This document shows, piece after piece, positions 34,805 through 46,430 of a DNA stretch of 64,000 nt (position 1 is the stretch's first letter; every line of letters begins with the position of its first letter). This DNA is from Atopsyche davidsoni (lineage: Eukaryota; Arthropoda; Insecta; Trichoptera; Hydrobiosidae). The DNA lies in contig JAILWY010000010.1 of the NCBI GenBank assembly GCA_022113835.1, positions 2,877,501 to 2,941,500 of the forward strand, in the 5' to 3' direction. The notes beneath the pieces are model-generated. The model saw only the letters and a list, made by a program, of their open reading frames with translations, was not told the DNA's origin and searched no databases. A program made the translations under genes and the position numbers.

Positions 34805-34846
34805 TAGTTTCGACCCAATGACCGGGTCATCATCAGATGCATGACT
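34805..34846 (-). other. Hammerhead-like core words in a retroelement-type end
   Basis: The minus strand reads GTC (34,845-34,843), ATGCAT, CTGATGA (34,836-34,830), then T, GACCC..GGGTC (a 5-base stem, 34,828-34,812), then GAAAC (34,811-34,807). CUGANGA, a stem and GAAA are the hammerhead ribozyme core, and GUC is its usual cleavage triplet. One extra U sits between CUGAUGA and the stem, and stem I is only a 6-base palindrome, so activity as a monomer is doubtful. Penelope-like retroelements are known to carry hammerheads, but no reverse transcriptase is visible here. Confidence 0.35.
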
Positions 34847-34860
34847 AAACTACTTTTTAT

Positions 34861-37800
34861 AATTATAATAATGGATCTTCACCATTCAAATGCCTTTACC
34901 TTCAACAAGACTACATTTAATACTCAAAAACATAATACTTTAAAATAAAAATTAATAACAATTGACTGTTCTATCGTTTAATTCACCCGGACATTGCATT
35001 TGCTGTTTTAAAATTTGTTTATGAGGTAAACACGAGCTAGTCATGTGTATTGTAAATAGTATGTTGATGGCATAGTTTGAATTTTTTTAAACACGTTATC
35101 TCTACTTGGTACAGATGCAATTATGGAATGTTGGTTATAAGAATTGTTTTAAAATAATATGTTGTTGAAAATGATTTCAATGAATACACTCATGCATAGA
35201 AATAAAAAAAACATCCAATTGGTTTTATTTCCTGTTTTAAAATAAGTTGAAAATAAGACACATTGAAAAGCTTTCAAAACGCAAACTGACCTGAAATAAT
35301 AAGCTCATATTGAAAAATAAAGCGTTTGATCTGTATTCACTAGCAATGCAATTTTTATTTTCTTTTAAAATCTATACGTTAAAATTCTTATAATTATAAT
35401 TTTCTTGTTTATTAACAGAGAACCAAGTCACTCAACTCCGGTGTTTAATTACGGAGTGCTTGCTCTCCCCGTGTGCGCATATTTCCGCCGGGTAAAATTG
35501 AAGTTACAATCTTGAGGATGTAATTCACAGTGCAATCAACTGAACCGAATAGGCCCCCGTGTAACTCTATTAAGATGATGATTGCAGATATTTAAATATA
35601 GTCAATGAATTTCAGCCCAACATTGTTTGCCTTGACTTGTATATACCTTGCGGTTTTCGCGGGAGGGATGGATCCAGGGACGGATACAATCCACGTTTTC
35701 AAGATTAGAGTAGCCATTACCATTTCGCAGGATGTTAATGAAATTTATGTTTTGTACTAAAGACTACCTTTGTCGATGCCCGTAAAGGCGTATAGGTTTA
35801 AGTGGTCATAATTGAATGTGTACTTTGTGAATATAAAATTATTTCCACCTCCTCGTGGGTGGGGAATAGTAAAATTTAATTTAATTTATTCAATGGCAAG
35901 ACGTGGTGGATTCAATTTTGTCATCACGAAACCACTTTTAATTAATACTATGGCGGTATTTTGATAAATACAATTATATTGACTATTCCAAAATTACTTC
36001 CGGAACTAATTTAATTTTACGTGATAGATTGTACAGTATTTACTACAAATACTCAACTATTATATGCTGTATTTTTGACATATTTGAAAACGATTCATAG
36101 AAACTGCAATTGTATTTCTAAGAAAACAACTGTATTACGTAGATTAAATAAATTCAGTAAGTAATAGAGGTTGTAAATACCAAATAAATAAGATCCATGC
36201 ACCATGGTTTTATATTAATTTACTTTTTTCTTAGTTTAACTTTAAAAATGAAAGAATTTAACAAACGAAATATTTTTTATTATGTTCATACAAGTAAAGC
36301 TGCATTGATAGTCCTAAAACGTTTTCATACGATTTAAAAGAAAATATTTTAGATTCTCGATCTTGTGTTGAAAAATAACACTGATAGTAAATTTATATAT
36401 ATTTTTTATAAATAAAACATTTCTTGCTCTTATCTAAAGCTTATTGCACGCCTCTATAGGTATTATTTCATTCCATCGTTCACAAATCGGTCGTTTGAAA
36501 AGTAAATTGATAATGAAATTAGTTTTGAATGCTTAATCAGCAATGACTTAATCCAGTGAACCGCCGCTATTTATGTAAATTACATTAGCTGTGGATTCGA
36601 ACCTAAAATTTCCCCTTCTATAGTGTTACGGTCAAGAAATAATCTCACAGGGTTCCAATCGAAGTAATCTCCGAGAATGATTACTGTTTTCTCCTACTGT
36701 ATTTTTTTCACAGTAAGGTTCTATGTACATTAACTCATTTGAAATACATGACAGTCTTACCATCAAACAATACGAGATAGTATATTAAAATTTATGTACA
36801 TTAAATATATTTCACAAAAACAGTAACAAGCAGAGTATATAATCATTTAAATTCATTCATATAAACGCAGATTTAAATGTAAATAATAATGACTACAAAT
36901 ACAAGGAACATGCGATCGTTAAATCTTTCACGAGAGCGTCAAATACATATTTCAGTACTTAGCTGAAAAAGGTATTAAGAATCCTTTGTTAAGATGTAGT
37001 TCCACAAAAGAGCTCTGAAGGCTTCTAGACAGATGTTAGGTTCAACCTTAAAAACTTGAAAATTCTGAATATTATAATGGAGAGTTCGAATGTAATTATT
37101 TTTAGGACAAAAGTATAAGAATGGCCCCAGAACGATTGTCGTTAATTGTAACCATCTATGTTTTAATAACAATAAGAGTCGCTTAATGACTGCATAATAC
37201 AATTAATTTTTATTTATGTGTCTCTTTGCTTTTCATGGCTTTGTCAAATATCAAAGTCAGTCATAGTATGATAGAACACTCACAAATAAAAATATAATTA
37301 TCTCTTTGTTGTGTAGCTTCTCATGTGTGATTTATAAGAAACGATGTGATTAATTTTTGGTATTTTTATATTAAATTGATAAAAGTTAACAATGTATAAT
37401 GATCTTTCTAGCTTTTTTATATTTAACAGAAACATGGCCATAATGATTCAGTTGCATTTTACTCACTTTTTTTGTACAGCCTTTTATGGGATAGTGATAC
37501 ACATACATTTACTATGGAAGTGTTGAGTAATATATAATAAGTCGAAAAAAAGTTGATACAATAATCATGGTGTACTTATTATAAGTTTGTGTTTTTTTTA
37601 ATAAAAAAAATACAAGCTCACAAGAAAGTGAGTAAGTTCGTATAAATATTATAATAAGCACGAATGCGTTGTTTTGTAATATTCAATTACTTAAGTGCCG
37701 CATCCATTTGTGTTGTTTACGTTAAATAAATGTGAGCATTCAGGATTTAAACATTTAAGTAAGGTAATATGTTAAAAGCGCCCTGTCGTCCGCGCTTGCT

Positions 37801-38164
37801 GCTTTGACTTACCTAGCGGGCATTCGGACACCAGTCCAAAATTCAAGAGAGGTTCCAACAATGTTTACAGAGTACTGTTGTCTACGGATTAGCTAGTTAG
37901 CTGCCGGGATCCCGAAAGGTAATTTATGGTGAATTGATTAAGGGTGAAACAGCCCCCCGTTTCGCTCAACTCTTAGTGTAACGCTTGATACAACCGCCCG
38001 CCCGCCCCCCCCGCCAATCCGGAAAACAAACTGCGTAATTTGGCCTCGGAAAACATGACTGAAATGCAAATATTCTTTTGCTAATTCGAGAAAGCGCTTA
38101 CCCTGAAATTAAAGTGTACTTAAGTCTGAGTATCAAAACAAATTCACGGCCGCGCCCTCGCGCG
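34861..38164. other. AT-rich stretch with islands at 35.43-35.56 and 37.78-38.16 kb
   Basis: 36,582-36,605 contains a minus-strand B-box-like GGTTCGAATCC. A related, mutated stretch lies at 50,410-50,450, so it may be a SINE remnant. Around 37,811-37,819 the minus strand has a donor-like AG then GTAAGTC, preceded by about 25 open codons. Just before the 38 kb array are a C-rich run (37,997-38,012) and a GC hairpin GCCGCG..CGCGGC. An octamer ATGCAAAT occurs at 38,064-38,071. No gene is supported. Confidence 0.45.
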
Positions 38165-39560
38165 GCTGGTAGCAAAGATTTTTTTTTTAAATATCCCCTG
38201 CGCCTCGGTACACCTTTTCGGGAATTCTTCTCGCCGTTTCTTGTATTAAATTTCTAATGAAAATTGAATCGTGTAATTTATTAAAATTATTAATATATTG
38301 TTAGTTGTGCGTTAGTGACAAATAATGTATAATTTTTTAATGCTTTCTTTGTTCTGCGAGAGAGCGATGAGCTACGGTGTTAACGCAGGGGGAGCATGTA
38401 TGCAAATAATTGAAAGCTTTTATATGAAGTTGCAGCTGTATAAGGATTTAAGAATTTATATTTACTGAGCGTTTTTATTTTTTAGTATCGAACATAGTAA
38501 CAATTTATATTTAAAACAGGATACTAAAAACCGATTTCTACACGCGAATATAACCAAAAATCTAGTGGTCGGCAAGTGAGCGCGCCGGGCATTGAACTTG
38601 GGGCAGTCAAAAAAAGTATTTAATATATTATATGCACTTTTGATAAAACGTTTACTAAACATGAACATCGATTTATAAATACAATAAAATATATTTTTTT
38701 ATAATATTTACTAATTATTTAAAATTGCGTGTAGATAATTAGAAAAACTTGCTGAAAATTTATAATAATTTTCATACACATATTTTCTTTTAAATTTAAA
38801 TATTTCATGTAACGAAACGTGCGATATTTTTTTCAAAATAATTTTAAAAATTAAATTTAAAGGCTGTATTTAAGATTGTATATATTTCATCGTGCCTTCT
38901 GTAACAGGACATAGATGTCGTTAGCGGCGATGCTAACTCGCACGAGGTAGCAGTTGTTGAGTCGATATATACAGGACTCGGTCCCATTGCGAGTACAATG
39001 TACCGTGTATCCTTGTAAAGTGCCTTAAAGTGCCTTAACACTATTGTATAGGGCGTTCTGACTTGACTGTGTCAGATACGCTTAATTTTTGTACCCCTAA
39101 CCTAACGGTGGGGCCTAATCGATGAATTTACTCCGACACACTGAAAAAAGCAAACTTTGAAAATAAGATTTGCATTTGACCAAATGCAGTGTTATTTGTA
39201 TCAATTGAGTGCTTATTTGAACTAAGTCAAGCACTCTATATTCAATAAATTTTCTCTTATAATATCTATATTTAAAAAAAAATGTCTTTTAAATGACCAA
39301 AAATAGTTGATTGTGTTATATTACAAATATGGAAATCGAACCGGCGACCTTTCGACGAAGAGCCAATAGTCATTTCAACAATGGCATTAAAAAAATTGTA
39401 TTACGCTTGGTTGTTTTATGTAAATAACAATTCATCCATTCTATAGTTAATCTCAAAGTGAATATATTTCTAAATAAAAAATTGTCCAAATATTTACTAC
39501 TTAAAATGTTACTTTTTTTTTTAATGGTGCTATTATTAAAATATTTATAATTATATCATT
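38165..39560. repeat. Array unit A1 (block 1)
   Basis: Motifs in order: octamer ATGCAAAT at 38,400-38,407; AAGTTGCAGCTGTATAAGG (E-box CAGCTG plus TATA-like) near 38,428-38,446; GAGCGCGCCGGGCATTGAAC at 38,578-38,597; the 51-base core at 38,899-38,949 containing GTTAGCGGCGATGCTAAC; CCCCTAACCTAACGGTGGGG near 39,092-39,111; and the small palindrome GCATTTGACCAAATGC near 39,172. A tRNA-like segment follows at 39,331-39,395. The closest relatives are units A3 (45,230) and A6 (53,650). No open frame is conserved between copies. It is best described as a non-coding repeat unit. Confidence 0.85.
39331..39395 (-). mobile_element. tRNA-like (SINE-type) segment in unit A1
   Basis: The minus strand reads GGCTCTTCGTCGAAAGGTCG then CCGGTTCGATTTCC, that is, an anticodon-arm-like part and a T-arm with a B-box-like GGTTCGATTTCC. 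The same segment is in unit A6 (54,660-54,720) but absent from A3, which has a deletion there. Confidence 0.55.
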
Positions 39561-39564
39561 ATTC

Positions 39565-40740
39565 TGCGAGCAAGACATACTAGAGCACAGATGGTCAGAG
39601 AACGATGATTCAATCAACCATATTATTATGAGAGAGTAGGGAGTTGCTAAGGGAGGAACCATTTATGCAAACAGTTGAATGCTTTTATAAGTAGTTGCAG
39701 CTGTATAAGGGTATAACGATTTGAATAACGAAAAACCTGTTTTTATATATTACTTTTAAACTTTACAGTAGATAATTAGTATATAAAACACTTTATTACT
39801 TTTTAACTCTACAGAGACAAGTACTATTTTAAACAGAGAAATAAAAACCGATTGCTACACCCGAATAGAACCAAAAATCTTGTGGTCAGTAAGTGAGCGA
39901 AAAATACACACACAGACAGTTAGAAATAGTATTTAATATATTACTAAATATACTCCTTTTTTAAAATGTTTATTAAACATGAACATCGATTAATAAATAC
40001 AACAAAATATATTTCTTTTAATATTTACTAATTATTTTTATTTGCGTGTAGATGTTTAGAAGTACTTGTAAAAAATGCATGATATTTTTCATATACATAT
40101 TTTCTTTGAAATTTAAATTTTTTATGTAACGAAACTTGCTATATTTTTTGAGGATTTTTTTTAATGGTTGTATTTATGATTTTATTTATTTCACCCTACC
40201 TTCTGTAACAGGACATAGATGACGTTAGCGGCGATGCTAACTCGCACGAGGTAACTGCTCGTCTGTCGTTATATACAGAGGGGAGGAAATCTGTCAGCAA
40301 AGGTAATAAAATTAATATTTTTATTAATTTAAAAATTTAGATTTAATACCTTTGCATTAATATATCATAATGTGCCTTAATGCTCTTAAATTGACGTTCT
40401 GACTTAGTTCGGTCTTAACGCTAAACTTTTGCAACCCTTATCTCACGGTGAGGCCTTATCTATCACTTTTCTCCGACAAAGTACACACATGACCAGATGC
40501 TTGTGTTTTTCTGTATTAATTCGTTTGATGTATGAATTCCGTCAATCTTACTTGAAATATTTATTCAATTAAAAAAAAGTATATCACTTTTATTTATATA
40601 TAACATTTTATTATTATTTACCTTCGTACAGTTTTTTATAAAGTATAAAAACATCATATCGTACATGCAATACTGCAAAAAAAAAATCATCTATAATGCT
40701 TGTATTTTTCAATCTAATCTCTTTATATATATTTTAAATC
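39565..40740. repeat. Array unit B1 (block 1)
   Basis: Starts GCAAGACATACTAGAGCACA, then GGAGTTGCTAAGGGAGGAAC, TTTATGCAAAC and GTAGTTGCAGCTGTATAAGG (39,692-39,711). Core at 40,203-40,253, followed by the B-type continuation AACTGCTCGTCTGTCGTTAT. The GC-rich GAGCGCGCCGGGC motif of A and C units is replaced by AT/AC-rich sequence after GTAAGTGAGCG. Distal motif CCCTTATCTCACGGTGAGG. Closest to B4 (46,431). Confidence 0.85.
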
Positions 40741-40860
40741 TATTAGAGATTTAAGTCTGTGGTTCGTGCCATTATAAAAATCTTTTGTATTTGAAAGAAC
40801 ATTCGCAATATAGGTTGATCGAAGCAGCCTCTCTCAGCATTTGCCATGACATTTATTTAT
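40741..40860. repeat. Remnant of a C-unit 3' end closing block 1
   Basis: AAGTCTGTGGTTCGTGCCAT then TATAAAAATC, and ACAATATAGG-like words to GCAGCCTC, match the end of unit C5 at 48,770-48,862. Block 1 therefore probably once had an A-B-C order, with most of C deleted. Confidence 0.65.
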
Positions 40861-43800
40861 TTTATAGTCAATATTAAATATTATTATTAAAATCTTTTCG
40901 ACTATAATATTTTATTATTCCTTATAAGTTTATTTTGTAGCTTAACATCTGACTTATTAACAGTAACAAAAAAAACCCGTTTGTCTTCTTTTATATTTAA
41001 AAAAATAAACCTGGGATTTTGATTAACCCTGATGAAATTATTGTTCCTCTGAGTCTCCGGACTTTGGAGGCTTTTTGTTTCTTGAAAATCTTTAGAAGGT
41101 TTATCAAGACCCAGTTTATGTTCGTTTCAAATTAACCTTTTGTAAAATAACTGCCTTTACAACAAAAGCCTTTTCAAAACTTAGATTTAGAAAAGATTGT
41201 TTATATTCGAACTGTCTACGGCAGACCTAGGGTGATTGTGAAAAGTAAAAATTTACGATAAAATGTTTTGAAAGAATGAAAATCAAACCAAAGCATTCTT
41301 ACACTTATTCATTTGAGGGTCTGGGGGGGGGGGGAGCGTTTTCATTTATTCAAGGGATGTTTCTATTCATGAGTGATCATGGATTTCAATCATCTTAATC
41401 GTGTCTCTTGAGTTGTCATTCAATTGAATGTTTAAAAAATGCCTACTAAGAACACATTGAAATGTTTTAGAGAAAAATAATGAATTATTAATGTAAAAAC
41501 ACACAAAATGTAGTACAAGTACTGTTTATGAATTTACCAAAGAAAACACTATAATAACACCAAAAAATATGTTTTTGAATATAAATATAAAAAAAACAGA
41601 TTTACGACAAAATTTAAATAAAATAATAAAGTTTTGCTAATCGACGAATATTTTTTTTATATTCTAGTACATATAATTTGTCTTGATTTCATCACATGGG
41701 TGGTGGAATAATAGGGGCTGGGGTTTGCACGAGCCAGCTGAAATGCCAGGTTTAGTCAAGTTATGGTCGGGGTGCCCGAGGTAGGCCTTCGGGTGGTGGC
41801 ACTATCGATCTCTGCAAAATGAAACCTTGGAAGATCAGGTTAACGGAATCCGTTTTGTGAAAAGTTGATATCAAATAAAATTATCTTACCGTAGTGATAT
41901 AAATCCCCTCTATCCTTTATAACATACCATGGTCCTGCGAAATAAAGAGATCAATTTCCGGCATAAAAGGATACGGCGTATCGTGAATTTCTTGCACGTA
42001 CTGTTTATAGTCTGTTTCATTGTTTTCGCAGTAAATTGTTTTTTGCCGTACTATTTTTTAAGCCCTCTCATATGATATTTACCTAGTTTATAATTTATTA
42101 GGGATATATTTCATGCTGCGAGTGTTTTATAATAAGTATCGTTGTCATAAATTTGATTTTATCATATATAAGAAATAGATACTAAATTTTAGACAATGCT
42201 GACTTGTATTATAATGAAAAGCTAATATATTTGTGCTATGTGGTTTTTATAATAATTGTGCACGGTTTTTAAAAAAGTTATGCATTTTTCGTTTACAAGA
42301 ACGAGTCATGGGTGTCTGTTAACAAATAAAGGTTTAGGTGTTAAATTTAAAAATGAAGTAATAATTATCTTTTAATTTTTATGGTATTTTGTTATATTTT
42401 TAAAATAGAAAGCTTTTAAATAAATATTTTGAAAAATATGACAGACGTCAGATACCCAGCCTTCTTATGAGGTGACGTTTTAATGGCGAGCCAAAATAAG
42501 TACTTAAATAATTAACATTAAAATCTACGCACACAAAACAGTCCCCGTAATTTCATAATTTAAGTTAATGAAGCAATTTTTCCATAGAATTAAAGAATTG
42601 CGTTGAATATACTGCGTACGTTTCGGGCACGAAAAAAATACATAAGCCAAACAAGTAAAATTTGCATTTCAAGTATAAACGACGAGTTAGTACTGGCGGG
42701 GCCCGGCTCCGTACTGAAATCCCTAGCAAATTGCTTTTTCATTGTCCCTTACTAATGTTTGCAACTCTCATAAAGGTCTGTTCGGTTTATTCGACCTCTT
42801 TCCGGGGAAGTATTTTTTTACTACCGTCCCCTGCCATAAAACTTAAAGTTCATAAATGCATTCACTTCGGGAGTGACCCCTCGGGGGCGCGGGCAAAGTG
42901 AAAGAAAGCCTCCCCTACTCTCGAGACGCTCGAATGTCGGTACAGAAGAAAGGGTCAATTGTTAGTGCGTAAAACAACATTGATAATCAATCGGACGCCA
43001 GATTTAAATGCCATGAAGGATTTTATTCGTAAGATTTGTAAAAAAAATACATTTCTACGGAAATACAAAAAAAATGTGTTGAGGGCAATCAAAAAAATAT
43101 GGTACGAGCTTTCAATGATTTTAAACATATTTCATAGCAAGTTATTTCTAAACTGTTATTTCTAAAAAATAAACTTTATATTTTACTACTGACACATATT
43201 CTTAGGGCTCGTAGACTCTAAATTTTTCAGTTTTTCTTCCTGTTTATTATATGCAACAGAAATGAAATAAAAATAAGAAGTTACGCTCGTTTATACTAAT
43301 ACTTTATACTATTGACGTTGGGAGGGATAAAAATGTAATCAAATTAACCGATTATAAATTTAAATAAAAAAAACTTGTGTTTTTTCAAATTCATTTTGTT
43401 TTAAAACATATATTTTTTTAAATATTATCTTGACTGCTGCAAATGACATGCAGTAATTAACTTCAATGTTAAGAGACAAAAGCAATTTGACACTTTTCAA
43501 AAACCAAAATAACTGTTCATATAGTGAACAAATCGTTTTTTTTTTAGCCGAGATGTGGAGTTCTTTCGGTTTCAAATCCTTATCCACTAAAATTCAAAGC
43601 TTCAAGAAGCCCTAAAATATGGCCAGCAAATATAGATTGATGAGATCCAGATCTTCAGTGGTCCGAGATTTTTGAAAACTACCTGAAAGCCAAGGTTTCT
43701 CGTTAGAAGCACCAGCGGCTCCCATAATTCTTCCCGTACCGGCTACAGCTGGCCCACATGGCCTAGAACTCTACACATAGAGACTAAGGGGTCGTATGCC

Positions 43801-44400
43801 AGAACTTAGGACTAAGATAGGAACTCCACAGAATTCAATAGAGCACATGCACCATTATGATATTATATGTAATACTATTATCATATTTGATTCAGGTAAA
43901 GTCAAGTCATATGTATAATTTAAAAAAAAAAGGTTTCTGCATATTTGCTTTGAGTAAAGTGCGCGGTGTAGTACTTTGATCATCACACTCTTTCATTCGA
44001 TTACTCGGCTAGTGTAAAGTTCGTAACTTGCCTGTGCTCTATTAGTGGCTCTCTGTTGTAGCTGGCAGTTCGGTGTGTTGGCCATGGGTGAAATGGAAGG
44101 TTAATACCAAAGGCGCAGGATATGTTTTTGAGTATTTAATATTAATTTTGGAAATATCACATTTTCTATACATTGAGACGCAAATTAACCTTTGTAGACA
44201 GTCATCAATCGCCTTGATCTCCAGAAGACAAAAAAAGTACGATACAAAAAATATAAAAAAAACAACCGTTTTACACGGCGAGTGCACTCAAAATCAAATT
44301 AGAAATTTTTATATTACAAACATAACTATTATCAAACTTTTGCCTTGGGAAAGTGTAGGCAACAAAAAAATACATATGTATCAAACGTGGGTAATTTGAT
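40861..44400. other. AT-rich stretch between array blocks 1 and 2
   Basis: A run of 12 G lies at 41,323-41,334. GC-richer patches lie at about 41,695-41,860 and 42,690-42,920. Frames of up to 108 codons (44,073-44,399 plus) lack motifs. This sequence is not the counterpart of the 49.0-53.6 kb spacer, so blocks 1 and 2 are not one simple long duplication. Confidence 0.5.
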
Positions 44401-44404
44401 AAGT

Positions 44405-44705
44405 CAGTGACTTTTTGAATAAAAATTTTTTTTTCGGCAAATATGCGTTGTATTTCTCAACATAGTCTCCTTTTAGCTCGATACATTTAGTCCACCGTTT
44501 TTCTATTTTTTTTTTCTTTCCAAATAATAGGTTTTCTCAAGTCTCTCAAAATAGGCGTTTTTTTCAGTGATGATCTTTTCATTCGACCCAAATCTCTTAC
44601 CGCCTAGCCATTTCTAAATCTGGTGAATATGCGGGATGGGGTAGCAGTTCGTAGCCCAATTTATGGAATTTAGCCGTGGCGACTACACACTAGTAGAACA
44701 AGTAA
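44405..44705 (-). pseudogene. mariner transposase 3' remnant, heavily decayed
   Basis: The minus strand gives KLGYELLPHPAYSPDL, the region of the third catalytic Asp, followed downstream by decayed C-terminal words to a YVSS*KET-like end just where 12.4 kb has CIELKGD. Stops and frameshifts are frequent. The nucleotide phrase CTCCTTTTAGCTCGATACA is shared with 12,405-12,423, so both are mariners, but this copy is older. Confidence 0.8.
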
Positions 44706-45229
44706 ATTGTATGCTTTTATACCCACTACATAATATTAAAACGAATGAAATTAAATTTCAAGATTAATGGACCATCAAATGAGCAGCTCAAATTAAAAGT
44801 GCACTTTACTACGGTTACTGGGTAAAAAATAATCCTTAGCAGATAAGTAGACACGGGCGACACAAAAATCTCGCTTGCGGTTTCATGCGCGGTTATCAAG
44901 AGCGATCGGTTAAATTCTTTGCGAAATTTCGGCTTGGCCGCGGCCCAAGAGGTCATATTGTGCGGCTCTGATGATGACCAGCTAACGCGGTGATGAATCG
45001 GCAGCCAAGTGCCCAGGGCGACCACTCCGGGGGTCCAGGGGTGGTGAAGGGGTGCGCCGGCCGAGCGGAGTTTGATGAGAGGGGGCGGATCCGCCGATGC
45101 ACTCGGATAAACTCGAAACAACGCCTTCTCAACGGGCGCGAATAATTCAATGAGAAGTTTCACGAGATAAATTCAATGGTTTTATACGCAAAACATGAAA
45201 TATTTCATATATACAATAAATATTTAGAC
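44706..45229. other. GC-rich island upstream of array block 2
   Basis: Island at 44,860-45,135. A minus frame of 145 codons (44,726-45,163) begins with GTG, not ATG, and has a Pro/Ser-rich composition typical of chance frames in GC-rich DNA. Block 1 is also preceded by a GC-rich island, but the two islands do not align by eye. Confidence 0.5.
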
Positions 45230-46430
45230 TAGTAGCGAAGATTTTTTTTTTTTAAATATCCCCTACGCCTCGGTACACATTTTCGGGAATTCGGGTTTCT
45301 TGTATTAAATTTCAAATGAAAATTGTATCCCGTAATTTATTGAAATTATTATTACGTTGTTAGTTGTGCGATAGTGACTAATAATGTATTATTTTTTAAT
45401 GCTTTCTTTATTCTGCAGACAGTCTGAGAGCGATGGGCTAATAACGATGTTAAAGCAGGGGGAGCATGTATGCAAATAATAGAAAGCTTTTATATGAAGT
45501 TGCAGCTGTATAAGGATTTAAGAATTGGTATTTTCTAAACGTTTTAGTAATCAAAAAAGTAACAATTAATATTTTAAACAGTATACTAAAAACCGATTTC
45601 TACACGCGAATACAACCAAAAAATAAAGTGGTCAGCAAGTGAGCGCGCCGGGCATTGAACTTGGGGCAGTCAAAAAAAGTATTTGATATATTATATGCAC
45701 TTTTTATAAAACGTTTACTAAACATGAACATCGATTTATAAAAAAATATATTTTTTTATAATATTGACTAATTATTTAAATTTGCGTGTAGATAATTAGA
45801 AATACTTGCTGAAAATTTATAATCATTTTCATACACATATTTTCTTTTAAATTTAAATATTTCATGTAACGAAACGTGCGATATTTTTTTCAAGAAAATT
45901 TTTAAAATTAAATTTAAAGGCTGTATTTAAGATTGTATATATTTCATCGTGCCTTCTGTAACAGGACATAGATGTCGTTAGCGGCGATGCCAACTCGCAC
46001 GAGGTAGCAGTTGTTCAGTCGATATAAGAAAGACTCTGTCTCCTTGCAAGTTGTACCTTATCCGTGTGTCCTTCTACATTGTTATAACGCTCTTGTAATG
46101 GCGTTCTGACTTTGTTCAATCAGAACGCATAATTTTTGTACCCCTAACCTAACGGTGGGGCCTAATCGATAAATTTACTCCGAAACTCTGAAAAAAGCAA
46201 ACTTTGAAAATAATATTTGCATTTGACCAAATGCAATGTTTGTATGTATCAATTGAGTTGATATTTGTACTATGTCAAGCAATATTCAATAAATTTATAT
46301 CTGATAATATTTTTATTTATATAAACGAAGAAATGTTGATTTGTGTATTAGAAATTAAATAATTTGTTTTAACATATTAAACAAAATTAAATGTAAACAT
46401 TAAAATATTCAAATCTTGCAATATCAACCC
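45230..46430. repeat. Array unit A3 (block 2)
   Basis: Begins TAGCGAAGATTTTTTTTTTT then AAATATCCCCTACGCCTCGG, nearly identical to unit A1. Octamer ATGCAAAT at 45,470-45,477, E-box/TATA-like TTGCAGCTGTATAAGG near 45,500, GAGCGCGCCGGGCATTGAAC at 45,641-45,660, and core at 45,956-46,006 with the variant GTTAGCGGCGATGCCAAC. Distal CCCCTAACCTAACGGTGGGG and the palindrome GCATTTGACCAAATGC follow. It lacks the tRNA-like segment of A1 and A6. Confidence 0.85.

Noticed and set aside
37817..37890. Minus-strand mini-exon ending in AG/GTAAGTC.
   Set aside because: The donor is good, but the open part is only about 25 codons and the acceptor side is unconvincing.
38844..39041. 65-codon minus frame across the conserved core of unit A1 as a coding exon.
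   Set aside because: The frame is interrupted by stops in other units, and the variable columns show no synonymous bias.
44042..44287. 81-codon minus frame with a hydrophobic N-terminus and cysteines, like a small secreted peptide.
   Set aside because: The first codon is GTG, not ATG, in an evidently eukaryotic sequence. The hydrophobic part comes from T-rich DNA, and no splice context supports it.
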